From the NCBI GenBank assembly GCA_039105265.1, contig JAPFFF010000021.1:2418001-2482000 (forward strand): a stretch of DNA of 64,000 nt. Direction: 5' to 3'. The DNA comes from Tritrichomonas musculus. Lineage: Eukaryota; Parabasalia; Tritrichomonadida; Tritrichomonadidae. Below the pieces are notes generated by a model that was not told the origin of the DNA, did no database searches, and saw only the letters and a list, made by a program, of their open reading frames with translations. This document shows positions 1 through 9,757 of the stretch, piece by piece. The stretch's first letter is position 1, and each line of letters begins with the position of its first letter. The translations under genes and the position numbers were made by a program.

Positions 1-2
1 AT

Positions 3-1025
3 GAAATCGTTAAGAACTACCCAATCACAAACCAAGGTGGACTCGGCATTTGTTGGTCACATGCAATAGCAACCGCAATTTATCTTTCTCAAAGCAGAAT
101 CGTCGGCCGGCACGTTGATGATTTCCTCACAATCAGACAGAGACTTCTCGATGAGTTTGGCTACGATGGGCAGAACCCAGCGAGCGTCATGAAGCGAGTT
201 CTTCCAAGATACAAGCTTCACTTTTCTCGCGCCTATCCTGATGACCTTGGAAGAATTACTAGGAATGGAAGAGTCTGTGTCGCTGGCTTTTATTTGAATG
301 GTGTTCAGTGGTACAACTTCAGCAAGTTCTTCAATGATCCGCAAAAGAAAAAGCTGCCAATTACAGCGGCCGATATCAACAGGAAACCTTCAGCTCAAGA
401 GCTCCGAGGTGAGGAATTGAAAAGTGGAGGACATGCTGTTGTCCTAACTGGTGCAAGCAAAGAAGAATGGACCTTCATGAACTCGTGGGGCGAACAATGG
501 GCCGATGGCGGACTCTTCAGAGTGCAGCCAGGTGCTTTTGACGTCACATTTTATGACGTCTTTTGGTATGAAAGCGACTTAAGCCAAAGAGAGATTCGCC
601 TTTTCCAAGAGCGTGGTCAAGAGGCTCTCGGAAGATTCTACCAGATTGTGGAGGGAATAGATCCACTACTTGAACAAAAGAAAAATATTTTTTACGATTT
701 GGGAAGCAAAATTTTGTTCATCATCCGTGCATGCGCAAAAATCGTAAGAGAAACTGAAGGCCAATCAGTGCCAAAAATAAAAGAAGTTGGGGAAATTATC
801 TCTCCTATTGAAGATGCAACTGGTGGACAATTAGATGCAGAAGAAAATGATTCAAATGAAAATCAAATCACAATTAAAGAAGATCGTTCTGTAGTTATTA
901 ATGATGTTCAAATTTCTGCTCAACAGATTGATTTATTAATTACTTTTTTGGCTGGATGTATTGTAATTAGTGATGTTACAGACCAACTTAAAGAAATGTC
1001 AGACAATTTTTGGAGAGATGCATAA
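3..1025 (+). CDS. Papain-family (C1) cysteine protease, 5' end outside window
   Basis: The frame is open from the window edge, so the start lies upstream; the first in-window ATG in frame (189) is downstream of the catalytic cysteine and is not the start. Papain landmarks appear in order: an NQGGLGICWSHA block with the presumed nucleophile Cys at 51-53, GGHAVVLTG with the His at 432-434, and NSWGEQWADGG with the Asn at 480-482. Together these give a complete-looking C1 catalytic triad. The region between Cys and His is short for a mature papain domain, and the C-terminal extension of about 150 residues, acidic and poor in recognisable motifs, is unusual. Trichomonads carry many C1 proteases, both lysosomal and secreted, but the signal peptide and propeptide cannot be seen. 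The catalytic part is GC-richer than the tail. The stop reads TAAA, the trichomonad-style overlap of stop codon and polyadenylation signal. Confidence 0.85.
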   Translation, partial: EIVKNYPITNQGGLGICWSHAIATAIYLSQSRIVGRHVDDFLTIRQRLLDEFGYDGQNPASVMKRVLPRYKLHFSRAYPDDLGRITRNGRVCVAGFYLNGVQWYNFSKFFNDPQKKKLPITAADINRKPSAQELRGEELKSGGHAVVLTGASKEEWTFMNSWGEQWADGGLFRVQPGAFDVTFYDVFWYESDLSQREIRLFQERGQEALGRFYQIVEGIDPLLEQKKNIFYDLGSKILFIIRACAKIVRETEGQSVPKIKEVGEIISPIEDATGGQLDAEENDSNENQITIKEDRSVVINDVQISAQQIDLLITFLAGCIVISDVTDQLKEMSDNFWRDA

Positions 1026-1203
1026 ATATCAAGTTAATTATTTTTCATAAAATGTATAAACCTTTTTTAATTATTTATTTATTCTTTTTATAAAATATAA
1101 ACAATTTTATTTTTGTTTTTTATTTGGATATTTGAGTAAATAAAAAGATATTTTAATTTTTAATTTTTTTTTTTAAAAAAATTGAAAAGGGTGTTGTTCA
1201 AAA

Positions 1204-1857
1204 ATGAAACATAAAAATCTCTTTTTGATCGCACTTTCTACTTTATTAATTGGATTCTGTGGTGATTTTATTTCAGCTATTATATGGTGGAACCGACTTC
1301 ATCCATGGTTTTCGCATGGTATTGATGAAGGAAAAACGGTATATAAATGTCTCATTTTATGCTGGATTTTATCCCTTATTGGGATAATTTTTAATGCTTT
1401 TTTATTGAGCGTTTTTTGGTTCACCAACTCAATATTTGATTTCATTCTCAAGAAAAAAATAATTTTGGTTGTTTTAATTTTCCTCATTGGATGCACTTCA
1501 GTTGGTAGCATTATATTTGGTATTCATGGTTCAACTTTTGCTTTAAGAAATCCATCCGAAAAAGGAAACGAAGAACAGAAATGCGCTAAATACAAATGGA
1601 AAGGTTATCTTGGGGCTTCAATGTGGGTTTCTCACCATCAAGATAAATATAGAGAATATCAAATTTTTTTTGATAAATTATTTAATAATCATTCAGAAGG
1701 ATATTTGTGTCGAGATGTTGGTGTTTCAACATTATTTTTTGCATTAATTCAGTGTTTCTGTATTTTTTTATCTATAATATTATTAATTTTATCTTTAATA
1801 TCTACTTTCCAGAAAAAAGAAGAAAATGCAATTCTTGCAAATTTTTCAGAAAATTGA
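1204..1857 (+). CDS. Four-helix membrane protein, tetraspan topology
   Basis: Protein of 217 residues with hydrophobic segments at about 5-27, 47-72, 83-107 and 174-201. The loop between helices 3 and 4 is about 65 residues long and contains Cys127 and Cys169; both termini are short. This layout (small first loop, large second loop) is that of tetraspanins, but the diagnostic CCG motif is absent, so family membership is only a possibility. Trichomonads have tetraspanin-like surface proteins. The ATG follows a GTTGTTCA stretch ending only three bases upstream. Downstream is a long AT-rich spacer. I cannot assign a function; a claudin-like or unrelated tetraspan protein is equally possible. Confidence 0.65.
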   Translation: MKHKNLFLIALSTLLIGFCGDFISAIIWWNRLHPWFSHGIDEGKTVYKCLILCWILSLIGIIFNAFLLSVFWFTNSIFDFILKKKIILVVLIFLIGCTSVGSIIFGIHGSTFALRNPSEKGNEEQKCAKYKWKGYLGASMWVSHHQDKYREYQIFFDKLFNNHSEGYLCRDVGVSTLFFALIQCFCIFLSIILLILSLISTFQKKEENAILANFSEN

Positions 1858-2808
1858 AAATTTCTTTTTATTTTTCTTTAAAGGCTTGTTTTTTATAATT
1901 CTAGCTATATATCATGATATTCTTCAAAACAATAAAATTTTTTTGGATTTAATATACGACAATGTCACTTCCATATCAATACATTTCAACAATTCTTCCA
2001 AATTAACTATTTTATAAACAGAAAGTTCAGAAATGCGCTAGGCTAGCAGAAATTAATAATAGAATATATAAAATAACAGTCAATTTAAGTAATCCTGATT
2101 ATTTTATGAGCCACGATGCTTTTGTTTTCTTTTTCGACACATTTTAAAAAGAATCGTTTGAAAAATTAAAAAAAAAAAAATTGTTTCAATCAACTCAGAT
2201 GGGCAATATATATAAATCGCTTTTTATTATTTTTGTTGATTATGATAATATAAATGAAAATCAAAAGAATTTGGCGCCAGTTGCAAATTTATATGACTTG
2301 CTTGATGAATTCAAATATCATATTTTTGAGATCAAAAATTATCAATTAAGCTTTCTTTCATATAGTTAAAGAATTCTTGATCTTTCTGCTTATAAAATAG
2401 TTAAGGAAAGAAAGAAGAAAACGTCAATTCCAAAAAATAAAAGATAAAAAGAACTAAAATAAAATAATAAAAAGTTTGCTCATCAATCATATTTTAATTT
2501 TTGATTAAGTTTATTCCTTTTGATTATCAATTCTTGAGAAAATTAATTACAGTATTAGTAGGAATAATGATTTTTTAAACAAGTCATTTACAAGAATTCG
2601 CTGATTTGTAAAATGTAAAGAAAATCATCTTAAATCCAAAGAGTTTGTAATTAGTCTAACATTATTCATTGATTCTGAGATTCCCAAAATGAATTCTAAT
2701 ATTTTTTTTAAATGTTATTTTCATATTACATGATTAAAACTTAGTTGAAATATTTGTATATAAAAAAAATATATGTAAAAAAGAATAAAAATTATTCAGA
2801 ATTTGTTT
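1858..2808. other. Intergenic, with possible decayed coding fragments
   Basis: AT-rich DNA between the tetraspan gene and the convergent F5/8C gene. Plus-strand pieces of ordinary-looking protein sequence appear in different frames around 2030-2135 (RIYKITVNLSNPDYFM) and 2180-2450, broken by stops and runs of A. They look like remains of one dead gene, but I could not recognise the family. Confidence 0.3.
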
Positions 2809-3783
2809 TTATGATGATTTTATTGATCCAAAGAATTCGATTGCTGACAATCCGATGTAGTATTTATATGATTCTTGATACGAGGACCTCCAGTTGTCAA
2901 TTTGTACATATCTGATGTATCGATAATATTGTCCTGGATTTGTACATTCGAAATGACTGCATTTGCTTGGTCCATTCAGTTCGTCATTGTCTTGTTTCAT
3001 ATCGATCATTTCCCAGTCTTTGTAATCATTAGATCCAATCATTTTCCATGTTTTTGGATGATATGTGTTGATTGCATTGTATATTGTTCTGATTGTGTAA
3101 GATGTCATGTTTATTTTCTTGTTGACAAAATCGAATTCTATGAAAGCGGCTTTTTCTGTGAATACACCATTTGACCAATTGACATATCCTTTCGTGATAT
3201 TTTCATCTTCATATAATAATAAGTTTGATAATGGAAAATCAACATTCGTGCCACTCCCTTTGAGGCGTAAATGATCATTGTTTCCATCAATCTTATCTTT
3301 CGTGCTTCCTTTGATGTATGAGATGATTCCCTTGAATTTATTATTATCAATATATTTACATTCGATAATGTTGAGTTCGATGTTTCCGGTACCATTATCA
3401 AGAATGTTTAATATTTGATCTAATAAATTTCGTTGATTTTCTCGAACTTTGATTTCATTTCCATCTCCTTCTATCAATGCATGAAATATATCAATCATAT
3501 CTTTGAATTGACTTTTATAATTTACGTTTTCGTTCATTTGTCCAAGACTGAAAACATATTCATTGATGTTTTGATTATTTAAAAATTGACTATCAATTAT
3601 TTTTGATATGACACGTGCTTTGTTGACTGTCGTATTTATGATGATTTGTTTTTGTTTTTCTATTATGATTTCATCATTTTGTCTTTTGTTGTATTTGATT
3701 TCAACAATGATTTTGAAATTACCACTTTGATCATGAATCAATAATCTTTGAAAAGATGTTTTAGGTGTTTGATATACAAACAT
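2809..3783 (-). CDS. BTB-like / F5/8 type C (discoidin) domain protein
   Basis: Protein of 324 residues, reading from the ATG at 3783. The C-terminal part (about 155-320) is a typical F5/8 type C fold as found in the large trichomonad BTB-plus-discoidin family: FKGIISYIKG at its start, then a WSNG/AFIEFDF strand region, HPKTWKMIGSNDYKDWEMID in the middle, YYRYIRYVQIDNW and finally LSAIEFFG. The N-terminal part (residues 30-150) resembles the degenerate BTB/POZ-type module seen in the same proteins. The F5/8C fold usually binds carbohydrate or lipid, and BTB modules mediate protein contacts; the specific role here is unknown. A broken relative lies at 42080-43226 on the same strand. No signal peptide is visible, so a cytoplasmic location is likely. 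Confidence 0.75.
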   Translation of the reverse strand: MFVYQTPKTSFQRLLIHDQSGNFKIIVEIKYNKRQNDEIIIEKQKQIIINTTVNKARVISKIIDSQFLNNQNINEYVFSLGQMNENVNYKSQFKDMIDIFHALIEGDGNEIKVRENQRNLLDQILNILDNGTGNIELNIIECKYIDNNKFKGIISYIKGSTKDKIDGNNDHLRLKGSGTNVDFPLSNLLLYEDENITKGYVNWSNGVFTEKAAFIEFDFVNKKINMTSYTIRTIYNAINTYHPKTWKMIGSNDYKDWEMIDMKQDNDELNGPSKCSHFECTNPGQYYRYIRYVQIDNWRSSYQESYKYYIGLSAIEFFGSIKSS

Positions 3784-4882
3784 TTATATTAATGATATGA
3801 ATAACGAGAATAAAATTTTATATTAAGTTTTTCATTTATTGATATCAATTAATCTTAAAATTTTTTGGAAAAAAATTGAGAATGTCAAATATAATAATTG
3901 AAATACAATAAATATTATACTACTTTTCAATTAATTGAAATACAAAGACTATATAATTGTAATTGCATACATATAAAAATATCTATGAATGAATTTATTT
4001 GGTTAGTAATATAAATATTATATTAATTTTTTTTTTTTTTTAAGATATTCTTTTTTATTTTCTTTATTCATTAGATTATCATACTTATATTGAGTTATTT
4101 CATTATTAAGCTCTACTTTCATCATCATTGTGGGTTATTCAATTCATTCTAAAAATCTAGAAATTATTCATCTTCTTGAAGAAATTATATTATGCTAAAA
4201 TGCATGTCAGAGATTGATTTTTAGTTCTTACTCTGATGAATTCATTTTTAATTTGACTTTTAATAAGGGTTTTCATATGTTTTTTTGAAAGTTTTTTAAA
4301 TCAATGAATCTTTGATTCTATCATTTTTAAAGAGTGTTTCTACTATAAAATACTTTTCTATCTTATGAATATATTGAATAATTCTATCGTGATAAATTGT
4401 TAAATTGGTTTGTTAAATGTCCAGGACTTTTCAAATTCAAAAAAAAAAAAAAAAAAGGTCAAATAACTTTTTGAAAGTATTATTTGACTTTCTTAATACT
4501 TGTAATGATTTTTATTTTAAAATCAGTGATGCTCATTACATTTGTTCAAAAAGAGCATTATCAGATTGATTTGAGATGTGTAATAAATTATTATAACACA
4601 ATATTAAAATATTGTTGTTGTTTTACAATGATTTTCCATTATTTAATGTTTTTAAAAATTCTAAAAAAGTTTTTATTTGTTTGTTTGCATTTGCTCTTAT
4701 TTTTTGAATTTTAATAATAAGTGCTCATACAAGCATTGAATGTTAAATTCATACAGAAAAAGTCTATTGAAAAAGTTCAAACAAAAAAAATTCTGATGAT
4801 TTAATTCAAAACTAGGGTTTTATATAAAATTGCGGTTACCCTCAATTTTGAATTTTAAAATCAAAATACATCATTTTTTAAA
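3784..4882. other. Intergenic, no gene seen
   Basis: AT-rich spacer with homopolymer runs (T at about 4028-4042, A at about 4440-4456) and an imperfect hairpin at about 4457-4496 built on AGGTCAAATAA and its complement. The short open frame near 4484-4714 is composed of AT-rich codons with no domain-like pattern. Confidence 0.4.
4871..4875 (+). promoter_or_regulatory. Initiator-like TCATT before the CMD-like fragment
   Basis: TCATT lies 7 bases before the ATG at 4883. It fits the trichomonad initiator consensus TCA(+1)Y(A/T) and its usual short 5' leader. The motif is common by chance in such AT-rich DNA, so position is the main support. It suggests the fragment kept its original promoter. 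Confidence 0.35.
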
Positions 4883-4990
4883 ATGAAGATCTCGGAAAAA
4901 GCAAATCAATATCATGAAAAGATGTTTCCTGGTTACAAATCAAGCTTTCTTGAAACAGATCCTGAATTCATTGAACGTTTTGATAATTAA
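4883..4990 (+). pseudogene. 5' fragment of a carboxymuconolactone-decarboxylase-like gene
   Basis: An ATG opens 35 codons that read as the start of a CMD/alkylhydroperoxidase-type protein: ANQYHEKMFPGY, then FLETDPEFIERFDN, then TAA. Family members of this kind continue with a helical core carrying a CxxC-type or acid catalytic site; none of that is present here, and the DNA after the stop is AT-rich spacer leading into a transposon. I read it as a truncated gene with its start and promoter preserved. The family identification rests on the HEK(M/L)FG and DPEF-F patterns remembered for CMD proteins and is moderate. Confidence 0.5.
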
Positions 4991-5172
4991 TATATAACTC
5001 TCCTAGTGAACTAGTATGTATTGTTCCTTGGTTTGATAATTTACATATTAAAAAAATGAAAAAATTTTATAGGAAAATTATATGTGTGGGTAGACGATCA
5101 AAACACGTTATTTATGGACATAAAATTTTTTTTAGAAGATTAGTTATTTTCCATTTAAATGGTCATATAATA

Positions 5173-7360
5173 CAGCGTTGTTTATTGATACGACTAAATG
5201 CCGGTTACCGAAGAATAAATATCGATACTTTTTTGCTCGGTATTTTTAAAGGTGCAAAGACTTTTTGTATAGGGGGTCAACCGCCGAAAATGTGTCAAAA
5301 AATATATTTTTTAAAGATAATGATAAATAAATGATGGAAATATATTCCTTACTTTATATAGTTTATTTTAAAATATTTATTATTAAATTTCATCTATAGG
5401 TCCACAAAAGGCAACAACTTTTCGAAAAATAAAATATAAAATGATGAATATAATAAGCATAATTTTTCCATTTAATAAGGCCAAAAAAGGTCAAATATTT
5501 GAATGGTTTACAGGAATTTTCTCTTACAGCAGATTAATATTTTAAGTTTTATTCAAGAAGGTTATTATGAAAATATTTATTTTGTTAGGTTATCAATTTA
5601 AAATTAATTTTTGAATCACAATTTAAATTATTTAAATATCATAATAAGAGCTCGGAGAAAAAGGGATTTCCTTTTTGAAAATAAAGAATTATATTTATAA
5701 AACATATTTATTTTGATGCGTATAAGTTATATCTGAAAGCATACACTTTTTCGAAAAAAATTTTTTTTTTAAAAAAAAAGTGACTTTTTTATAAAAAGGT
5801 TTATTTTTGAAAATTTTTTTTTTATAAAAAAAAAGCTTCTTTGCGAAAAGCTTTTGTGTGTGCAAAAAGTAAAATCATATCAATAAGTTTCGATCATTTC
5901 AAATAAAAAATTTAATTAAAATCATAAATTCCTTTCGAAATATAAATTGATAGAGAAAATTTAGTTAACAAGAATTTCAAAGAATTATTTAATAAAAACA
6001 TATAAAGTCAGATTCAAAATGCTTGGGACAACATTCAATTTTTTTCAATGTTTCTCAGAAAAAAAATCATTCAGCTTAGGACAAATTGACCTAAAAGATT
6101 TATAAATTTGACCTTATCGTTTTCAAAAAGTTTGTCCCAAGCCTTTTGAATCCGACTTTATTTAGATATTATTCAAATCATAAAGAATGATATTTGATGT
6201 ATAAATTATAAAGTACTCGTAATCATTGCTTATGATCAAACTATATTCAAAATTTGAAGCATTCTTATGATATATAAAATATCATTTGCTTCATTAAGCT
6301 GTGAGGCACTTTCCAATCTTGTTAAATGATGCTTTTGATGCAGACAGTTTAAATCGGGAATGAAAATAATAGTTTTGTCCTCAAAATGTAGTTTTTTCCA
6401 CCAATTATAACGTTTTTTTTTAATATGAATAAATAACGTATTCAAAAATCAAAATCAAATAATATATTTATAAGATCTTGTTTTTTTTAAAAGAAAATCT
6501 ATATTAAAAAAAATTGTTCATATAAAAAAGACTTGGCGTTTTGAAAAAAGAAAATAATTTCGCAAAAAAAAGATCATTTTAAGAAGTATTTTTCATTTTA
6601 AAAAGAAAACAAATTTTTTAAACGAAAAAATTATTTCACAAAAAAATGTTTTTACAGACAAACCTTTTTCTTTTAGAAAAAAAATGGATTTTTAAAACAT
6701 ATGGATCTTAATGATATGTAAAAGTTTTGTAAATATGGAAATTCCTTTTTCGCCGATCTCTATAATATAATCAATGACATATATTTCAATCTATCATAAA
6801 ATTGATTTTTAATAGATTTTCTCTCTTATTTTTTAATATTTTTATTACATTTGCATCAATTTCATATAATCATTTAGAAAATAACTATCATATAACATTT
6901 TATGTAATTAAAGAGCAGAATTATAAAATTATCACATTTAAACCTGTTTTATAATCATTTCGATGGCAGAACAAAGTCTTTTATTAATTATCTTAAAGAT
7001 TTTCCTGAAAATTTTTAAGAAATAACTCAATTTTCAAATCACAAGTCATTACAACTTTAATGCTTTGCCTTTTTTGGCCCTATAGATAAAATTAGGAAAA
7101 AATATTTTTAATAAATAGTATATTCAATGAACTATATAGTTCTATAATTATTATACAAAAATTCTCAGATTTTAAGTTTGCTTTAAAATTTTGACAAAAA
7201 TTTTACGGTTGACCCCCTATCATTCGATATAAATTTTCCACTTTTGTATCGATACTTCGGTTTTTTATCGATAAATACCGTTACCGGCGGTTAGAGTCGG
7301 TAATATCGATATTTTACCGGGAAAATAACCGTTACCGGAGAGGATCGATACACAACCCTG
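5173..7360. mobile_element. hAT-like non-autonomous DNA transposon, 2.19 kb
   Basis: Perfect 8-bp flanking duplications ATATAATA (5165-5172 and 7361-7368) bracket ends that read CAGCGTTGTTTATTGAT on the left and, reverse-complemented, CAGGGTTGTGTATCGAT on the right. The 8-bp TSD and CAG-type terminal repeats fit the hAT superfamily. The inverted similarity continues inward in blocks: AGGGGGTCAACCG at about 5273 against its complement near 7206-7218, CTATAGG with AAAGGCAA near 5395-5415 against about 7065-7085, and GAGCTCGGAGAAAAAGG near 5648 against about 6740-6757. No transposase frame is visible, so it is a long, decayed palindromic element moved in trans. A smaller element is nested at 6003-6160. 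Confidence 0.75.
6003..6160. mobile_element. 158-bp MITE with TA ends inside the hAT-like element
   Basis: Inverted ends of about 29 bp: the left end starts TAAAGTCAGATTCAAAATGC and the right end, reverse-complemented, starts TAAAGTCGGATTCAAAAGGC; both continue to CTTGGGACAA. TA at each boundary fits a Tc1/mariner-type insertion. The centre has no coding capacity. Confidence 0.6.
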
Positions 7361-7737
7361 ATATAATACAATATGAAATGATAAGTAATTAAAATTAGAG
7401 TCTATTTCTCTTTTTAATTATTTTCATTGAATTTGAAAAAATTGAGAAAGGTAATACTATTTACTTATCTTTTTATTTTTCACATTTTTTATAGTAAACA
7501 AATAAATATTAAATATTTTAAAAATAACATAAATATTTATTTAATGTTGGAATGTCTTTTTATCCAGCCATTTTTTTATTAAAACTCATTAAAGTTTATC
7601 ATTGTTTTCCAATCTATTTGCCATACTATAAAAAAAAAAAAAAATAAATGGAGACAAATCTTACAGTCTTATAATATATATAATGTCACCAGCTAATTGA
7701 ACCTTCTCTTATATGTTACATTGAAAAACAGAATTAT

Positions 7738-8240
7738 ATGGAAGAAAGCTATCAAAATTTGATTCAATTTTTCGACGATTATAAAAAATCAGAAAAAACT
7801 GATGATTTAAAAGAGAATTTAAGCATTGTTATTTCAAATTCAAAGCATTTCCATCGAAATCATGATTTTTGGGAAAAATAATAAAATTCTTTTGAGATCA
7901 AATTATAAAATTTTGGTCAAATATCTAAAGATTTCACATATTTAAGAAGAATAAGCCATTTATTTTTATTCAATGAATAAAATTGTTATTCTTGATCTTC
8001 AAATTATATAAATTTTCTTTGATCCTAAGTTTTTGAATAATAATAATATTCTTTATTATTATCCTGAAATAAACGCAATGTTAAAAAATAAAATTGATAT
8101 TGAAGATGCTATTTATCATGAAAAAGAAATTTTTTTGGAAAAAAGTAAAAATGGAGAAAAAGATACTTTAGCCTGTAAAATCATTCAAGTAGACTTATTT
8201 GATGAGTTTATTTTAAAATTACATTATTTACATAGATATT
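7738..8240 (+). pseudogene. Decayed ankyrin (DUF3447-type) gene, N-terminal part
   Basis: From the ATG at 7738 the sequence reads EESYQNLIQFFDDYKKSEK, then ISNSKHFHRNHDFWEK, then a stop. In shifted frames it goes on as RRISHLFLFNE, IIQIFFDPKFLNNNNILYYYPEINAML and LFDEFILKLHYLHRY. This order of motifs (helical N-terminus with an NNHHR-like turn, a short linker, the ILYFYPEI segment, a DEFI segment) matches the N-terminal region of the large trichomonad DUF3447/ankyrin-repeat family. Stops and frameshifts interrupt it and no ankyrin repeats follow, so it is dead and truncated. A related 5' fragment lies at 54873-55143. Confidence 0.55.
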
Positions 8241-8502
8241 GGCTTATATTTTCAGTAAAGCTAACTTTTTTCAAACCCCACAATTATTTCTATAAGGCTT
8301 TACAATTAAATTAAACTGAGTTCAAAAAACTTTACCTCCATTTCAAATTTTAAATCATTTTATCTTTTTTATCAAACAATTTAATTGCATTATTCTTCTG
8401 TAATAATATATTATATAATTAGCATATTATTATTTAAATTATAAAAAAGTAATTCATATTTAAAATATAAAGATATGATTATTTTAAATTGAGAGGGAGG
8501 TA

Positions 8503-8874
8503 CGGTAAGGTTTCAAAATAGGAAAATCGACTTTTTGAGAAAAAAATTTTCATTAATAAAAATGAAAGAAATAAAGAAATAGAGAGAAAATCTTGTTTAA
8601 ACCTACCATTTTAAGAAATAATATTTCCATGATTAAGTTTATCACACAACTGTTTGCGACATTATATTCATCAAATAGTGCTTTCCTATCTCTATTTGAA
8701 AAAATGGGCATCATTCAAAAAGTGGATTTTCCATTTTTGCAACGCTATAAAGGAAAATCCAAATTTGAATTAAATTCGTTATTTTGACTTTTATTTTAAA
8801 TTCATTTTAATCGTTTTCTATGAAAAAGTAGATTTTCCTCTTTTGAGACGTTTTTGAATTTTACAACCTTACTG
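8503..8874. mobile_element. Mariner-type MITE, copy 1
   Basis: Ends are CGGTAAGGTT on the left and, reverse-complemented, CAGTAAGGTT on the right, each flanked by TA (8501-8502 and 8875-8876). Subterminal inverted blocks containing AGGAAAATC and ACTTTTT extend inward. Copy 2 at 61939-62328 is nearly identical and in the opposite orientation. The 64-codon frame inside both copies shows no transposase features. Confidence 0.75.
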
Positions 8875-8890
8875 TAATGTTTTTTGATGA

Positions 8891-9128
8891 ATATATTTAG
8901 AAATATATATATATTTAGAAATATATATATATTTAGAAATATATATATATTTAGAAATATATATATATTTAGAAATATATATATATTTAGAAATATATAT
9001 ATATTTAGAAATATATATATATTTAGAAATATATATATATTTAGAAATATATATATATTTAGAAATATATATATATTTAGAAATATATATATATTTAGAA
9101 ATATATATATATTTAGAAATATATATTT
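8891..9128. repeat. 18-bp palindromic minisatellite, about 13 copies
   Basis: Near-perfect tandem repeats of ATATATTTAGAAATATAT. Each unit is itself an inverted repeat (ATATATTT, AG, AAATATAT), so the array can form 13 or so hairpins or cruciforms. The start lies only about 16 bp from the end of MITE copy 1. The low-complexity open frames across it on both strands are by-products of an 18-bp period and are not genes. Confidence 0.9.
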
Positions 9129-9757
9129 TATCCAATATCTGTAAAATTTCAATTTATTATTTTTTTTGTTGTTGTTTGATTTTTGAACATTTTGACGTTT
9201 TGCACCCAAAAAAAACATCGATATTGTTGGAGACCAATTTTCTCAAAATTAAACACATAAATTTCTTATTGATCGCAATATATATTAAGATGAATTGCAA
9301 TAATTAATATATTAAAAATAAAAGAAAAAAGCTAGGCTGAAAAAAAAATTGGGTTGGATTTTTATTAATTCTTTTGTTTTTTTTTGTTAAATCCATTGCT
9401 TTTTTAAATATCGAATTTATTAAAATGAGATATAAAGCCAACTCAATATTTAATTCTTTATATATTTATTAAAATTTTTAAGAATTTTTAATCCTTATTA
9501 AAAAAAAGTCTAATAATTCTAATATATCTGAAAAAATAAAATTCTTATATTTTAACAATGCAATGCTTGCCAAAGATAATATAGAGCAATTATATGCTTT
9601 TTTTATAAATTAGAATATTTATACTCTAATAGTCATTGAATTAATGCATTTCAAAAATCCAAAAAGACGTTAAGTCACTTAACATGAATACCTCTTGGAA
9701 AATTTTAAAGAATTCATTTTAATAGCGAAATGTGATATAAAAAACAATTGCTAATAA
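9129..9757. other. Intergenic, upstream of the ankyrin/LRR gene
   Basis: AT-rich DNA with no recognisable coding fragment. A TCATT at 9714-9718 lies 40 bases before the ATG at 9758 and could be the initiator. Confidence 0.35.

Noticed and set aside
4484-4714. 76-codon plus-strand frame
   Set aside because: Composition is that of random AT-rich DNA (F, I, L, Y, C), with no motif and no promoter-like context.
5056-5334. 92-codon plus-strand frame
   Set aside because: It crosses the left boundary and inverted-repeat end of the hAT-like element and has no domain pattern.
6236-6445. 69-codon minus-strand frame inside the hAT-like element
   Set aside because: No similarity to a transposase and not preserved in the inverted half.
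8593-8787. 64-codon frame found in both mariner MITE copies
   Set aside because: Its conservation follows from the copies being nearly identical; it has no transposase motif and the element is too short to be autonomous.
8802-9218. Long low-complexity open frames on both strands (IYIFLN, NIYIFR, YISKYI repeats)
   Set aside because: They are by-products of an 18-bp minisatellite, whose period is a multiple of three; no start context or domain.
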